64,000 nucleotides of DNA from JACMJL01 sp963791805 (GCA_963791805.1 CAWBTU010000004.1:1054001-1118000); one strand, 5' to 3'; counted from the first letter of the stretch, positions 34,071 through 42,842 are shown. Notes: generated from the letters alone by a model not told the origin. Translations and numbers: made by a program.

Positions 34071-34814
34071 CTAGATTAATTGTTTCCTATTATTAAAAAA
34101 TTTAGAATATGCCATATAACATGCTAAAAAAGAAGAAATGGAAGTAGTGGATAGTAACATAAATGTTACCATTATTTGAAATCTAATTGCTTGAACAGGA
34201 GAAGTTCCTGCAAGTATAAGTCCTGTCATCATGCCAGGCAAGGAAACGATTCCTAAGGTTTTAGTTGAATCAATAGTTGGTAGCATTCCTGTTTTAATGG
34301 AATCTCGTATAATTTCTTTTGATGATAGCATTATATCTGCTCCTAGTGAAAGCTTAGTCTCTACTTCTTGCCTCTTGTTTTTATAATCATTTGTCATATT
34401 TCTAAAACAAAGTCCTAAAGCAACCATGGCATTACTTATTATCATCCCTCCTACAGGAATAATTTGATATGCTTCATATTTTATAGCACCTGAAAATACA
34501 AGAATTGAAAGAGTAGAAGCTGCACCTATTAAGATTGCTATAAAAGAAATCCATAAACCGTTTTTAACTTCTTTACCTCTTTTAGAGGCATTCAGTGCAG
34601 CATTAAAAGTCATAAATAATAAAAGTAAGGACGTGAAAATAGGGTTTTTTAGACCAAAAACATAATTTAAAATATATCCAACTGCAACTAATTGCACAAC
34701 TGCCCTTATTACTCCGATAATTATTTCCTTCTCTAATTTTAACTTCTGATAATAAGAAAAAACCAGAGAAACCAATACAAGACTTGATGCTGCTAATAAA
34801 GAAGTAATATTCAT
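34071..34814 (-). CDS. FetB-like ABC transporter permease (UPF0014)
   Basis: A 247-residue membrane protein with about seven hydrophobic spans, of the FetB/YbbM family. Supporting motifs are KEIIIGVIRAVVQLVAVGYIL, GGMIISNAMVALGLCFRNM and TKTLGIVSLPGMMTGLILAGTSPVQAIRFQIMV (cited in part: LPGMMTGLILAG). In Escherichia coli FetAB exports iron and protects against oxidative stress; substrate transfer to this protein is by family only. Its start overlaps the ATPase gene stop by 4 bp, so the two form one transporter operon. GGAGGTG precedes the ATG. Confidence 0.88.
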   Translation of the reverse strand: MNITSLLAASSLVLVSLVFSYYQKLKLEKEIIIGVIRAVVQLVAVGYILNYVFGLKNPIFTSLLLLFMTFNAALNASKRGKEVKNGLWISFIAILIGAASTLSILVFSGAIKYEAYQIIPVGGMIISNAMVALGLCFRNMTNDYKNKRQEVETKLSLGADIMLSSKEIIRDSIKTGMLPTIDSTKTLGIVSLPGMMTGLILAGTSPVQAIRFQIMVTFMLLSTTSISSFLACYMAYSKFFNNRKQLI

Positions 34815-35467
34815 CCTAGCACCTCCACTGCCTTTATTGTTCCTTTATCAAGTGTAACTAATTTGTTAGCATATCGCCTACTTTGCTCCGGATTATGAGT
34901 AATCCACATTACTGTAATTCCTTGTTTATTTAATATACTTATTGCATTTTCAACTATATTGACATTGTCTACATCTAGTGCAGATGTTATTTCATCAAGC
35001 AGAATTAGTTGTGGTCTAAATAACAATGCCCTGATTAGAGAGATTCGTTGCTTCTCACCACCTGAAAGGTTCTTAACTTCACTATTCAATAGATTTTCAC
35101 CTAAGTTAAATAAAGAGAATAATTCTTGTACTCTTACTAAATCAATTTTTTCCTCTCTAATAGAATATGGAAATTTTATATTATCCATTACATTATTTCC
35201 AAATAAATAGGGTGTTTGAAAACAGTAACAGATTTCTTTTCTAAGCTGTATAGGATTATACTCGGTAATTAATTTACTCTTATAAAGAATCTCGCCCTGA
35301 GTGTAGCTTGTTAAGTCACTGCAAAGTCTAAACATTGTACTCTTCCCGCTTCCGGAAGGTCCAACCACTGAAATAAAATCAGAACTTTCAACTTTTAATG
35401 ATATATCTTGTAGTATTATTTTTTCATCTTTTGTATAGGATACATTCTTTAGTTCTAATAAATCCAT
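34811..35467 (-). CDS. FetA-like ABC transporter ATP-binding protein
   Basis: A 218-residue ABC ATPase with Walker A VVGPSGSGKSTMFRL (about 35-49), Q-loop YCFQTPYLFGN, signature NLSGGEKQRISLIRALLFRP, Walker B LILLDEITSALD and H-loop WITHNPEQ. It is coupled to the FetB-like permease and shares a promoter at 35505-35533. Predicted function is energising metal (iron) export at the inner face of the membrane. Confidence 0.9.
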   Translation of the reverse strand: MDLLELKNVSYTKDEKIILQDISLKVESSDFISVVGPSGSGKSTMFRLCSDLTSYTQGEILYKSKLITEYNPIQLRKEICYCFQTPYLFGNNVMDNIKFPYSIREEKIDLVRVQELFSLFNLGENLLNSEVKNLSGGEKQRISLIRALLFRPQLILLDEITSALDVDNVNIVENAISILNKQGITVMWITHNPEQSRRYANKLVTLDKGTIKAVEVLG

Positions 35468-35504
35468 GCTAATAACCTCAATTCGCTATACTTTATATAC
35501 TACA

Positions 35505-35533
35505 ATAATATATGTTAATCTAAATAAATTCAA
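35505..35533 (-). promoter_or_regulatory. Promoter for the fetAB-like operon
   Basis: TTGAAT (35533-35528) and TATTAT (35510-35505) on the minus strand with a 17-bp spacer, about 38 bp before the ATG at 35467. Confidence 0.6.
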
Positions 35534-35561
35534 ATACTAAGTAATGTAACTTCAAAAAATA

Positions 35562-35594
35562 AAAAATCCTGCAAAGGGGGTATGCAGGATTTTT
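35562..35594 (-). terminator. Terminator of the ftsEX operon
   Basis: AAAAATCCTGCA and TGCAGGATTTTT form a perfect 12-bp stem with a 9-nt loop. On the minus strand it is followed by TTTATTTTTTG, a good intrinsic terminator for transcripts ending after ftsX. Confidence 0.9.
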
Positions 35595-35736
35595 ATCTAT
35601 ATCATTTTTAAAGTCTGTCCATATCTATGACTTAATAATATAACTTAATTATGTCAAAATAGTGTCTGAACTATAAACATATTGTGAATTTATAGCATGT
35701 AAAAATTTGCTACACCGTATACTATAGATTAAATGC

Positions 35737-36627
35737 TTAAACTGAAAGAAATTTTCTTACTGAGAAGATACTTGCTGCAGATCCGATTATAATTCCCACA
35801 AAAACAAATTCCCATAATAAGGTAGTAATCACATAGTGTGGGCTCCTCAGTTCCATGTAAGTAAAAGTAGACACAGCTTTTGAGGATACAATTTTATAAA
35901 TATAATAAAGTACTACATCTGATATAATTGCTCCAAATATACCTAAGAGTATACCTTCAATAATAAATGGAATTCTAATAAACCAATCTGTTGCTCCAAT
36001 ATACTTCATAATACCAATTTCTTTTCTTCGAGAAAAAACTGTTAATTTTATAGTGTTTCCTATTAAGAAAAAGGAAACGGCAAATAAAATCAAAAATATT
36101 ATTATCCCAACAACTCTAATGGTATTAGTTATGGCCATAACCTTATCAACTACATCTTTACCCTCTTCAATAGAGTCAATGCCAGCAGCATTCTTTACAC
36201 CCTTAACTACACTTGAAATATCGCTTGGTTTATTAACCTTTACCACATAAGTATTTGGAAGAGGGTTGTTACTATCAAAACCATCTACAATCCCTTGATT
36301 ATTCTTACCTAATGTATCTTTAAATCTTTTTAAAGCATCACTCTTAGTTTCGAGAGTAACGGATTCAACTCCTTTTGCATTCCTTAAATTACTCTGTATT
36401 ACATTTTGCTGATTAATGCTTATATCATCTTTTAAAACTACTCTAATTTCAAGTTGAGATTCTACTCCCTTGATAGCTAAATTCATATTAACAGAAATAA
36501 GCATAAAAATTCCAAATATGAACAAAGTAGCTGCAACAGTTGCAACGGAAGCACCACTCAAACTTCTATTTCTTTTTACGCTCTTAAGCGCATCTATAAA
36601 TGAATATTCAACAGAACTAATCTTCAT
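35737..36627 (-). CDS. ftsX: Cell division protein FtsX
   Basis: A 296-residue FtsX, the permease-like partner of FtsE that activates peptidoglycan hydrolases rather than transporting a solute. One N-terminal span (about 22-44), an extracellular domain (about 45-165, with NLAIKGVESQLEIRVVLKD) and three C-terminal spans with the FtsX core VFSRRKEIGIMKYIGATDWFIRIPFIIEG (cited in part: RRKEIGIMKYIGAT). The frame opens at 36660, but MKISSVEYSFIDALKS at 36627, behind GAGGGGTAGG, is the family start. It then overlaps ftsE by 11 bp. In Bacillus FtsEX controls the hydrolase CwlO; a target is not visible here. Confidence 0.94.
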   Translation of the reverse strand: MKISSVEYSFIDALKSVKRNRSLSGASVATVAATLFIFGIFMLISVNMNLAIKGVESQLEIRVVLKDDISINQQNVIQSNLRNAKGVESVTLETKSDALKRFKDTLGKNNQGIVDGFDSNNPLPNTYVVKVNKPSDISSVVKGVKNAAGIDSIEEGKDVVDKVMAITNTIRVVGIIIFLILFAVSFFLIGNTIKLTVFSRRKEIGIMKYIGATDWFIRIPFIIEGILLGIFGAIISDVVLYYIYKIVSSKAVSTFTYMELRSPHYVITTLLWEFVFVGIIIGSAASIFSVRKFLSV

Positions 36628-37303
36628 AGCCGTACCTACCCCTCTGCTCATCTCTAACAATTTTACCTTTTTCTAATGCAACAACTCGTTTTTTCATCAT
36701 ATCTACAATATCCTTTGCATGAGTTCCCATTAAAATAGTAGTTCCTGCACTATTTATATCCTTCAAAATATCCATTATACCCGAAGCAGTGTCAGGATCC
36801 AAATTACCTGTAGGTTCATCAGCAATTAGAATTGCTGGGTTATTTACAATAGCCCTTGCTAAAGCAACTCTCTGCTGCTCTCCTCCTGACAGCTCAGTAG
36901 GAAAATCCTTGTATTTTTTCGAAAGACCAACCAATGATAATACCATTGGTACCCTTTTTCTAATTTCTCGATATGGAGATTCTATAACCCTCATTGCAAA
37001 GGCAACATTTTCATAAACACTTAAGGTAGGAATTAATCTGAAATCCTGAAAAACCATTCCTACTTTTCTCCTGTAATATGGTATCTCTTTCCTGTTTAGT
37101 GAACCTAAATCAGTACCATTAATAATTAGCTTACCAGAGGTAGGCTCAACTTCTTTTAAAAGCATTTTTATTAATGTAGATTTACCTGCTCCACTTGGGC
37201 CTACAAGAAAAACAAATTCTCCTTTATCAATACTTAAGTTTACACCTGAAACTGCATAAACATTATTATCATATATTTTGGTAACATCCTGAAACTCAAT
37301 CAT
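36617..37303 (-). CDS. ftsE: Cell division ATP-binding protein FtsE
   Basis: A 228-residue ABC ATPase: MIEFQDVTKIYDNNVYAVSGVN, Walker A LVGPSGAGKSTLIK, Q-loop VFQDFRLIPTLSV (the DFRLLP-type sequence distinctive of FtsE), signature ELSGGEQQRVALARAI and Walker B AILIADEPTGNLD. The ATG at 37303 has AGGAGA 7 bp upstream; the longer frame to 37360 starts with a TTG in the leader. Operon partner of ftsX. Confidence 0.95.
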   Translation of the reverse strand: MIEFQDVTKIYDNNVYAVSGVNLSIDKGEFVFLVGPSGAGKSTLIKMLLKEVEPTSGKLIINGTDLGSLNRKEIPYYRRKVGMVFQDFRLIPTLSVYENVAFAMRVIESPYREIRKRVPMVLSLVGLSKKYKDFPTELSGGEQQRVALARAIVNNPAILIADEPTGNLDPDTASGIMDILKDINSAGTTILMGTHAKDIVDMMKKRVVALEKGKIVRDEQRGRYGYED

Positions 37304-37368
37304 AAACAAATCTCCTAACGAAAAAATATATTTGTAGCTATAACTAATTCTATGACTCAACTCTTTGT

Positions 37369-37377
37369 ATTATAGCA
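37369..37377 (-). promoter_or_regulatory. Extended -10 promoter for ftsEX
   Basis: TGCTATAAT on the minus strand (37377-37369) is a perfect extended -10 element about 66 bp before the ftsE ATG. No good -35 lies 17 bp upstream. Confidence 0.5.
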
Positions 37378-37439
37378 TAGTATTTTGTAAACTATCTATT
37401 AACAACTTATTTCGACAACATGTAATTTCTTACAATAAC

Positions 37440-38306
37440 TTAATTTTCGTCAATTATATCCTTAAAGCCTTCTCCTAAAACTTCATGAGTATTGTTAACT
37501 GTAATAAATGCTTTGGGATCTGTTTCTTTAATATACTCTCGTAATTTAATAAATTCCTTACGATTCAAAATTGTATACAAAACAAATGTATTTTCTCCTG
37601 TATATCCACCCACTCCTTGTAGAAGAGTGCATCCCCTACCAAGGTCATCTATTACAAACCCCTTAATAATCTCATTCTTAGTACTGATGACCATAACTTG
37701 TTTACACATATTAAATCCTTCAATTACATTATCAATAACAAATCCATTAACAATTACACAAAGAAGTGCGTACATTCCTTTTTCTGCTCCAAATGTAAGT
37801 CCACCAACAACAGTTACAGTAAAATCTACAATTAAGAGCGACTTTCCAATATCTAAGTGAATAAATTTATTTAATATTTTTGCTAAAATATCAGTTCCAC
37901 CAGTAGAAGCGTTTTGATTAAAAACAATTCCCATCCCTATTCCGGAAATAAGTGTGCCAAAAACAGTAGCAAGAAGTAAATCATGTGTTACAGCAGTTCC
38001 TGGAGTAACAATTTTATCTATTATCCATAAAGATCCTGACAAGCCTAGACTAGTATATATAGTTTTAGCACCAAATTTCCCACCGATAACTAAAATAGCA
38101 ACAACGAAAAGTATAGCATTCATTATCAGCATCATCAATCCAACTGAAAGCTGAGGCACATAATCATGAGTAAAATTATTAATAATCATGGCTATGCCCA
38201 TTACGCCTCCACCGGCTATATCATTAGGTACAAGAAAAAATTCTGCTGAGATTGCTACTATTAAAAATCCTATGGTTATGTACACATACTCTTTAAATTT
38301 TTTCAT
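37440..38306 (-). CDS. YitT family membrane protein
   Basis: A 288-residue protein with five to six membrane spans (about 10-200), typical of the DUF161/YitT family, and a C-terminal cytoplasmic DUF2179 domain (about 205-288). Supporting motifs are FFLVPNDIAGGGVMGIAMI, GIVFNQNASTGGTDILAKIL and GYTGENTFVLYTILNRKEFIKLREYI (cited in part: GENTFVLYTILNR). The function of the family is not established; members are abundant and paralogous in Firmicutes. It is probably monocistronic, with an inverted repeat in its leader (38335-38356). Confidence 0.9.
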   Translation of the reverse strand: MKKFKEYVYITIGFLIVAISAEFFLVPNDIAGGGVMGIAMIINNFTHDYVPQLSVGLMMLIMNAILFVVAILVIGGKFGAKTIYTSLGLSGSLWIIDKIVTPGTAVTHDLLLATVFGTLISGIGMGIVFNQNASTGGTDILAKILNKFIHLDIGKSLLIVDFTVTVVGGLTFGAEKGMYALLCVIVNGFVIDNVIEGFNMCKQVMVISTKNEIIKGFVIDDLGRGCTLLQGVGGYTGENTFVLYTILNRKEFIKLREYIKETDPKAFITVNNTHEVLGEGFKDIIDEN

Positions 38307-38334
38307 AAACTACATCCTATCTACAAAAAATGAA

Positions 38335-38356
38335 TTCAAATAATTACATATTTGAA
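38335..38356. repeat. Inverted repeat in the yitT leader
   Basis: TTCAAAT and ATTTGAA are perfect 7-bp arms separated by 8 bp, about 30 bp upstream of the yitT ATG. They could be an operator for a dimeric regulator. A chance AT-rich palindrome is possible. Confidence 0.35.
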
Positions 38357-38417
38357 CATATAATTTAATTATATCAAAGATTTGTTGTAAAAGCATTAAC
38401 TTTTTCTATGAAAAAAA

Positions 38418-38435
38418 AGGAAGGTTGCCCTTCCT
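38418..38435 (-). terminator. Terminator of the mazEF operon
   Basis: AGGAAGG, a GCAA tetraloop and CCTTCCT form a 7-bp stem followed on the minus strand by eight T residues, 43 bp past the mazF stop. Confidence 0.9.
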
Positions 38436-38478
38436 ATAATCATTCTATATAAAATTAATCTAATTATTATTTAGGATA

Positions 38479-38826
38479 CTATAATCCCATACTTATCAAA
38501 AGTGCTTCATCGACTTTCTGAATATCTTTATCAGTCATATGACCTATTTTTTCTTTAAGCCGCTTCTTATCTAAAGTTCTTATCTGTTCCAGCAAAACTA
38601 CTGAATCTTTATTAAGTCCATATTCCTCTGATGAAATCTCCACGTGAGTAGGCAGTTTTGCCTTGTTTATTTGGGAAGTAATAGCAGCCACTATAATAGT
38701 TGGGCTATATTTGTTACCGATATCATTTTGGATTATGATTACCGGTCTAATTCCACCCTGCTCCGATCCAACTACAGGACTAAGATCAGCATAGAATATA
38801 TCTCCTCTTTTCACTATCGTCGTCAT
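38479..38826 (-). CDS. mazF: MazF/EndoA endoribonuclease toxin
   Basis: A 115-residue MazF/NdoA-type mRNA interferase, which cleaves single-stranded RNA at short sequence motifs and halts translation. Family features: VKRGDIFYADLSPVVGSEQGGIRPVIIIQND at the start (cited in parts: RGDIFYADL, GSEQGGIRP), SPTIIVAAITSQI and VVLLEQIRTLDKKRL. The frame is open to 38859, but MTTIVKRGDIF at 38826 is the family start and GAGAGTGA lies upstream. It overlaps the antitoxin coding end by about 40 bp in another frame. Complete and apparently active while its antitoxin frame is interrupted. Confidence 0.93.
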   Translation of the reverse strand: MTTIVKRGDIFYADLSPVVGSEQGGIRPVIIIQNDIGNKYSPTIIVAAITSQINKAKLPTHVEISSEEYGLNKDSVVLLEQIRTLDKKRLKEKIGHMTDKDIQKVDEALLISMGL

Positions 38827-39104
38827 TGGGCAAATCACTCTCCGAAAGCTTAGCTTCATATTCTTTTAATTCTCTCATATCATTGACAAAACCAATCTCA
38901 GATAATTCAATATTTAATTGAGCCATTTCAGTATATCCATTTATGATTTCGTTAAATTCGCTCAATCTTTTTTTCTCCTCTATATATAGTATTATAGCTT
39001 CTTTAATAAATTCACTTCTTTTTGCAATCTTCATTGAGTGCCCTGTCGAATTCATTGCAAAGTGTTTCTGAGAGGTTAACTACCAATCTCTTTGAACTTG
39101 CCAT
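38786..39104 (-). pseudogene. mazE: MazE/EndoAI-type antitoxin, frameshifted
   Basis: The ribbon-helix-helix antitoxin that should neutralise MazF. Translation begins at the ATG at 39104 (MASSKRLVVNLSETLCNEFD) behind TAGAGGT/GAGGTATC and a consensus promoter. It then hits a stop soon after DCKK. One extra base in a T5/A5 run at 39019-39023 shifts it; in the next frame the family sequence continues as RSEFIKEAIILYIEEKKR and runs to 38786. Corrected length would be 105 residues. Because loss of the antitoxin with an intact toxin is not expected to be tolerated, a sequence error is the simplest reading. Internal re-initiation at 39055 would give an 89-residue form lacking the DNA-binding strand. 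Confidence 0.85.
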
Positions 39105-39149
39105 AGTATATTGATACCTCCTAATATCCCATGCAAATATGTATACTTA

Positions 39150-39179
39150 ATTATATATCTAAAGTTGTTATACTGTCAA
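39150..39179 (-). promoter_or_regulatory. Sigma-A promoter for mazEF
   Basis: TTGACA (39179-39174) and TATAAT (39155-39150), both consensus, with an 18-bp spacer, about 46 bp before the antitoxin ATG at 39104. Confidence 0.8.
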
Positions 39180-39274
39180 AGAAATTATCCTTATATAACT
39201 TTTTTAGCTCTTGAAACTTCAGTGCTCTTTAATAAAAAACCAGTATGTCTTTCTGAGGATTTTATTGAACATGT

Positions 39275-40435
39275 TTAAACATAATTTCTTACTTTTACAA
39301 CTTTTCCATCTCTAAGATAAACCCTTGGGACTCTTTTACTTATCATACAAAGAACTTCATAATTAATAGTTCCTATTATCTCTGCAATATTATCTGCATT
39401 GAAGCGACATCCTTGACTTTCGCCAATAATGATTACTTCATCTCCATTTTCAACTCCTTCAATATGAGTAACATCAATCATACATTGATCCATACAAATT
39501 CTACCAATAACTGGAGCAAATTTGCCTTTTACTATTACTTTTGCCTTATCATTTAGTAATCTAGTATAACCATCGGCATATCCGATAGGTAAAGTTGCTA
39601 TAACACTCCTTTTATCAGTTTCAAATTTTCTTCCATAACTTATATATTCTCCTTCTGGTAAGGTTTTTATGTGGATAATATTCGCTTTAATTGACATAAC
39701 AGGCTTTAAATCAATTTTTTCTCTCAAAATGTTTTCAGATGGATAATATCCATAAAGAATTATTCCTGGTCTCACTGCTTCAAAATGAGCCTGTGGAACA
39801 TCTATTATTCCAGGACTATTAGCAATATGCCTAATATTAATATTTATATCTCTTTTTATTAATTCTTCATAAAACCAATTGAAATTGTTCAACTGATAAT
39901 TTGTATATTTCTTGTCCTTTTCATCCGCTGAGGAAAAGTGTGAGAATAATCCTTCAATATGTAGATTCGGTAGTTTGCTTATTCTATGTACCTCTTCTAC
40001 ACTTTCTTCATTGGGTAAAAATCCTATTCTGCCCATTCCAGTATCTACTTTAATGTGAATTTTTGCTACCTTGTTTGTTTTAGATGCAGCCTTTGAGATT
40101 TCCTCTGCATGCTGGAAAGTAAATACTGTCTGTTCGATATCATAATTTAAAATTTCACAGATTTGTTCTACTGGTGTAAACCCCAAAATCATAATTGGAA
40201 CTTCAATTCCGTCTCTTTTTAACTCTAGTGCTTCATTTAAAGTAGCTACAGCAAACCTAGTAGCACCGTTTTCTAGAAGCACAGCAGCAATGTCCAATGC
40301 ACCATGTCCATAGGCATCAGCTTTTATTACTGCAATTATATCTTTTGATTTTGAAATTCTTCGTATTTCTCTCATATTGTGGGCAAGATTATCCAGATTA
40401 ATTTCAGCCCACACTGGTCTAATATGTGAAAACAA
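39275..40435 (-). CDS. alr: Alanine racemase
   Basis: A 386-residue PLP enzyme interconverting L- and D-alanine for peptidoglycan. Motifs: RPVWAEINLDNLAHN, the PLP lysine in AVIKADAYGHGA (about residue 39), HIKVDTGMGRIGF, HIANSPGI, and the C-terminal-domain catalytic Tyr in ISYGRKF, then GRICMDQCMIDVT. The start is a TTG behind GGGGGAATTAAA. It is downstream of gerS, the order also known in Clostridioides difficile for gerS-alr2, so it may additionally serve the spore pathway (inference). Confidence 0.96.
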   Translation of the reverse strand: MFSHIRPVWAEINLDNLAHNMREIRRISKSKDIIAVIKADAYGHGALDIAAVLLENGATRFAVATLNEALELKRDGIEVPIMILGFTPVEQICEILNYDIEQTVFTFQHAEEISKAASKTNKVAKIHIKVDTGMGRIGFLPNEESVEEVHRISKLPNLHIEGLFSHFSSADEKDKKYTNYQLNNFNWFYEELIKRDININIRHIANSPGIIDVPQAHFEAVRPGIILYGYYPSENILREKIDLKPVMSIKANIIHIKTLPEGEYISYGRKFETDKRSVIATLPIGYADGYTRLLNDKAKVIVKGKFAPVIGRICMDQCMIDVTHIEGVENGDEVIIIGESQGCRFNADNIAEIIGTINYEVLCMISKRVPRVYLRDGKVVKVRNYV

Positions 40436-40473
40436 TTTAATTCCCCCTAGTTAATTGGATCAATTATCCTTTG

Positions 40474-41093
40474 TTATTGTATATCTTTAACACTAAATAA
40501 GTCTTTATTTACTTGAATATTCGGTTTAAAGTCTTTATAAACAACTTCAACTCTTTCTTGATTTTTTGAATCAAATATATATATTTTGCTAGGTATCTTA
40601 GTTTTTATGTTTACATAAAGAACAGCTTTACTCATATTTCTATTATTTCCAGGTATAAAAAGTTCAATTAATTGATATTTCTGTCCTTGTATGTTTTTGT
40701 AACTATATTTTATATTTTCGTTAGTATATAGTAATGCTATATATTCTTCGATTAAGCTCAATCTAAATATCCCATCTGTATTTTTTTTGTAATATAACAG
40801 GAACTATTAATTAAATCTCTTACATATATGTTATCGTCTATATAGATGTATACCCGATCTGTTCCTATTTCTAATCTGCTTCCATTACCTTTGGAATAAT
40901 ATTGGTCTATTTTGTATGTATGATTCTCTTTACTGTTTTTGACTTTAATTTCAGCTTCAGTGCTGTAGCTTGTCAAGTTCTTTAAATAGCTTGATACTGT
41001 ATTTACATTGTTTTCTTTTTGCTTGCACCCAGAAATAATAATCAATTGAGTGCATAATAAAATAGACAGTATTTTAAATAGTGGTCTTTTCAT
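40474..41093 (-). pseudogene. gerS: GerS-like germination lipoprotein, frameshifted
   Basis: Two frames that together encode one GerS-like lipoprotein of about 206 residues. The first (41093-40758) has a lipoprotein signal (MKRPLFKILSILLCTQLI, lipobox IISGC, Cys 23) and ends after TKKIQMGYLD. The second continues with LSLIEEYIALLYTNENIKYS, IPGNNRNMSKAVLYVN and a terminal FKPNIQVNKDLFSV. An A8/T8 run at 40781-40788 is the likely indel site: with nine As the frame reads on as KKNTDGIFRLSLIEEY. GerS in C. difficile supports cortex modification needed for germination and lies next to an alanine racemase gene, as here. Family assignment is by context, length and the IPGNN segment, with moderate certainty. 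Confidence 0.72.
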
Positions 41094-41177
41094 TTTAGTT
41101 TTTTACCCCACATTGAAAATTGCTTATGTAATATTAATATTATGTATCATACCCTAATATTCTACTTAACCTTATAA

Positions 41178-41585
41178 TTACGATTTTTCCTCCTTGTTGC
41201 TTCCTTCATTCTCGTCTATTTCCATTATTGCATAAGCCACAGCACTATCTAAACCATGAGAAATGCTAAGATGAACTTTATATTCGCCTTGTTTTTGTAT
41301 TAATAGTTTAGCTTTACCTTTTAATATTACTACAGGTTTTCCTGTAACTGTACTATCAATTTCTATATCCTTAAATTCAAAGCCTCTAAAGCCTGTACCC
41401 ATTGCCTTTGAAACAGCTTCCTTTGCTGCAAATCTTCCTGCTACGTACTCAGGTCTTAGATTTCTGCTTCTTAAGTATTCAATTTCATTTTTTCCGAATA
41501 CTTTCTCTAAAAATTTAGGATTATTTTCAAGCATTTCCTTTATCCTTCTTATTTCAACAATATCGGTCCCTATTCCATAAATCAA
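41178..41585 (-). CDS. acpS: Holo-[acyl-carrier-protein] synthase
   Basis: A 135-residue AcpS, which transfers 4'-phosphopantetheine from CoA to acyl carrier protein. Motifs: GIGTDIVEIRRI (Mg-binding Asp), AGRFAAKEAVSKAMGTGFRG (second metal Glu) and HLSISHGLDSAVAYAI. The start is a TTG with AAGGGGTG upstream. It heads the acpS-gerS-alr-mazEF series, a frequent arrangement in clostridia. The C-terminus has an acidic extension (EIDENEGSNKEEKS). Confidence 0.95.
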   Translation of the reverse strand: MIYGIGTDIVEIRRIKEMLENNPKFLEKVFGKNEIEYLRSRNLRPEYVAGRFAAKEAVSKAMGTGFRGFEFKDIEIDSTVTGKPVVILKGKAKLLIQKQGEYKVHLSISHGLDSAVAYAIMEIDENEGSNKEEKS

Positions 41586-41638
41586 AATCTAAACACCCCT
41601 TATGTATTTATTATAGACTATATTTTATCATAAAAAAA

Positions 41639-41654
41639 GAGAGGCTGTCCTCTC
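41639..41654 (-). terminator. Terminator after the 123-codon gene
   Basis: GAGAGG, ACAG loop and CCTCTC followed on the minus strand by seven T residues, 7 bp past the stop at 41662. A TATAAT box for acpS (41625-41620) lies just downstream. Confidence 0.88.
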
Positions 41655-41661
41655 CTTTTAA

Positions 41662-42033
41662 TCACATAGATGTTCTTTTTAATTCTTCAATAAAATTATC
41701 TTCTGAGCTATTATAATCTGATGTATATTCATCAACATACTCTCCAATTACATCAATTAAGTGTATAGGAGATACTGAATTGTCATAAATTAATTTAAGT
41801 AAGTTATGTACTTTGTGCCTGTAAGAACTAATGTTAACTATGGATTCTCTCTCAATATTTACTATATTATTATTGATAATGTCTTGCCTCTCTACTTCAA
41901 TGCCATAACTGTTAACACTTACAATTCCATCAGTAGCCTTTGCGGGAAAATGACTTTGTATTAGTTTATAAGAGTACCTGCATTTTTTCCCATCTACGAG
42001 TTCAACTTTTGATAAATTTTCTACAACTAACAT
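41662..42033 (-). CDS. Conserved clostridial protein, DUF6514-like (tentative)
   Basis: A 123-residue soluble protein with no signal or membrane segment. Sequence features are MLVVENLSKVELVDGKKCRYSYKL, an SVNSYGIEVERQD strand and a C-terminal helical part with LLKLIYDNSVSPIHLIDVIGEYVDEY. It resembles small uncharacterised Clostridium proteins I associate with DUF6514, but this is from memory and should be treated as a guess. It has a good GGGGGG ribosome binding site and its own terminator, so it is a stand-alone gene. No function is proposed. Confidence 0.7.
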   Translation of the reverse strand: MLVVENLSKVELVDGKKCRYSYKLIQSHFPAKATDGIVSVNSYGIEVERQDIINNNIVNIERESIVNISSYRHKVHNLLKLIYDNSVSPIHLIDVIGEYVDEYTSDYNSSEDNFIEELKRTSM

Positions 42034-42242
42034 GATTAAATCCCCCCATTTATAACTTAATTTTATAATATCATTTACCTAAAAAAAACATTGTCATTTT
42101 CTGCAATGCGCTTTAAACATTCTATCGTTTAAATACGACACCAAATAACCATAAATATCTTTCTGGTACTTATACTGCACATTTAAATAACTAATTTTCC
42201 CATTCAATGTTTTATTAGTAAATATTCAGGTCGAATATGGTA

Positions 42243-42842
42243 CTAATTTGTTATATCTTTTTTGTGCTTAATGTGTTGAATACACTTTAGGAAAGCTTCT
42301 GGCTTAATCCCTATGTATCTGCATATATCTTCAATTATTAATAGGGAAAGGACTATTAATACTAAATCCTGCTTTTCATAGCTTACTAAACCATAACTTT
42401 CTTTATATCCATCCATAACTTCTTTTCTGCATTTTATTTCACTATACAAGCCGCCTAGAACATTGTACATTACAGCGTATGAAACCCTTACAAAATCAAC
42501 TTGAGCTTTTTCGCTTCCATTTATTACTTCCCTTACTACTCTATTTAATGACTCCTCTTTATAATAATTCCCCATAGTTAAATTGTAACAATCTCCGATG
42601 TATTTTCCTAAAACATCTGCTGCTATTAAAGCAATTTCTCCATTAGTGTCAAAAATCACACTAATATTCACATCTTTTTTACTTTCTTTTTCAACTTCTT
42701 CTACTAATTCTTTTACTCGTTTGTTAAAGGTACTAGTATATTTTGCATCTAAAACAAAATACTCTAATTCTCTAGCTGTAGCTGTTTCTATAAATATTGA
42801 AAATTGCTTATATATTTTTTTTAAATAATCCTTATTTCTCAA
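42243..42842 (-). CDS. Conserved hypothetical protein
   Basis: A protein of 199 residues if started at the TTG at 42842 (LRNKDYLKKIYKQFSIF), which has CAGGGAGGTG 6 bp upstream. The frame stays open to 42995, but that extension runs through the divergent promoter region and is not expected to be translated. The protein is mainly helical and charged (VKELVEEVEKESKKDVN), contains a SVIFDTNGEIALIAADVLGKYI segment and a moderately hydrophobic LVLIVLSLLIIEDI stretch near the C-terminus. I do not recognise the family. It is divergent from the GH65 gene. Confidence 0.7.
   Translation of the reverse strand: MRNKDYLKKIYKQFSIFIETATARELEYFVLDAKYTSTFNKRVKELVEEVEKESKKDVNISVIFDTNGEIALIAADVLGKYIGDCYNLTMGNYYKEESLNRVVREVINGSEKAQVDFVRVSYAVMYNVLGGLYSEIKCRKEVMDGYKESYGLVSYEKQDLVLIVLSLLIIEDICRYIGIKPEAFLKCIQHIKHKKDITN

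Noticed and set aside
39190..39235. Possible terminator between alr and mazE
   Set aside because: The apparent arms (AGAGC and GAGCT) do not pair as a stable hairpin on inspection.
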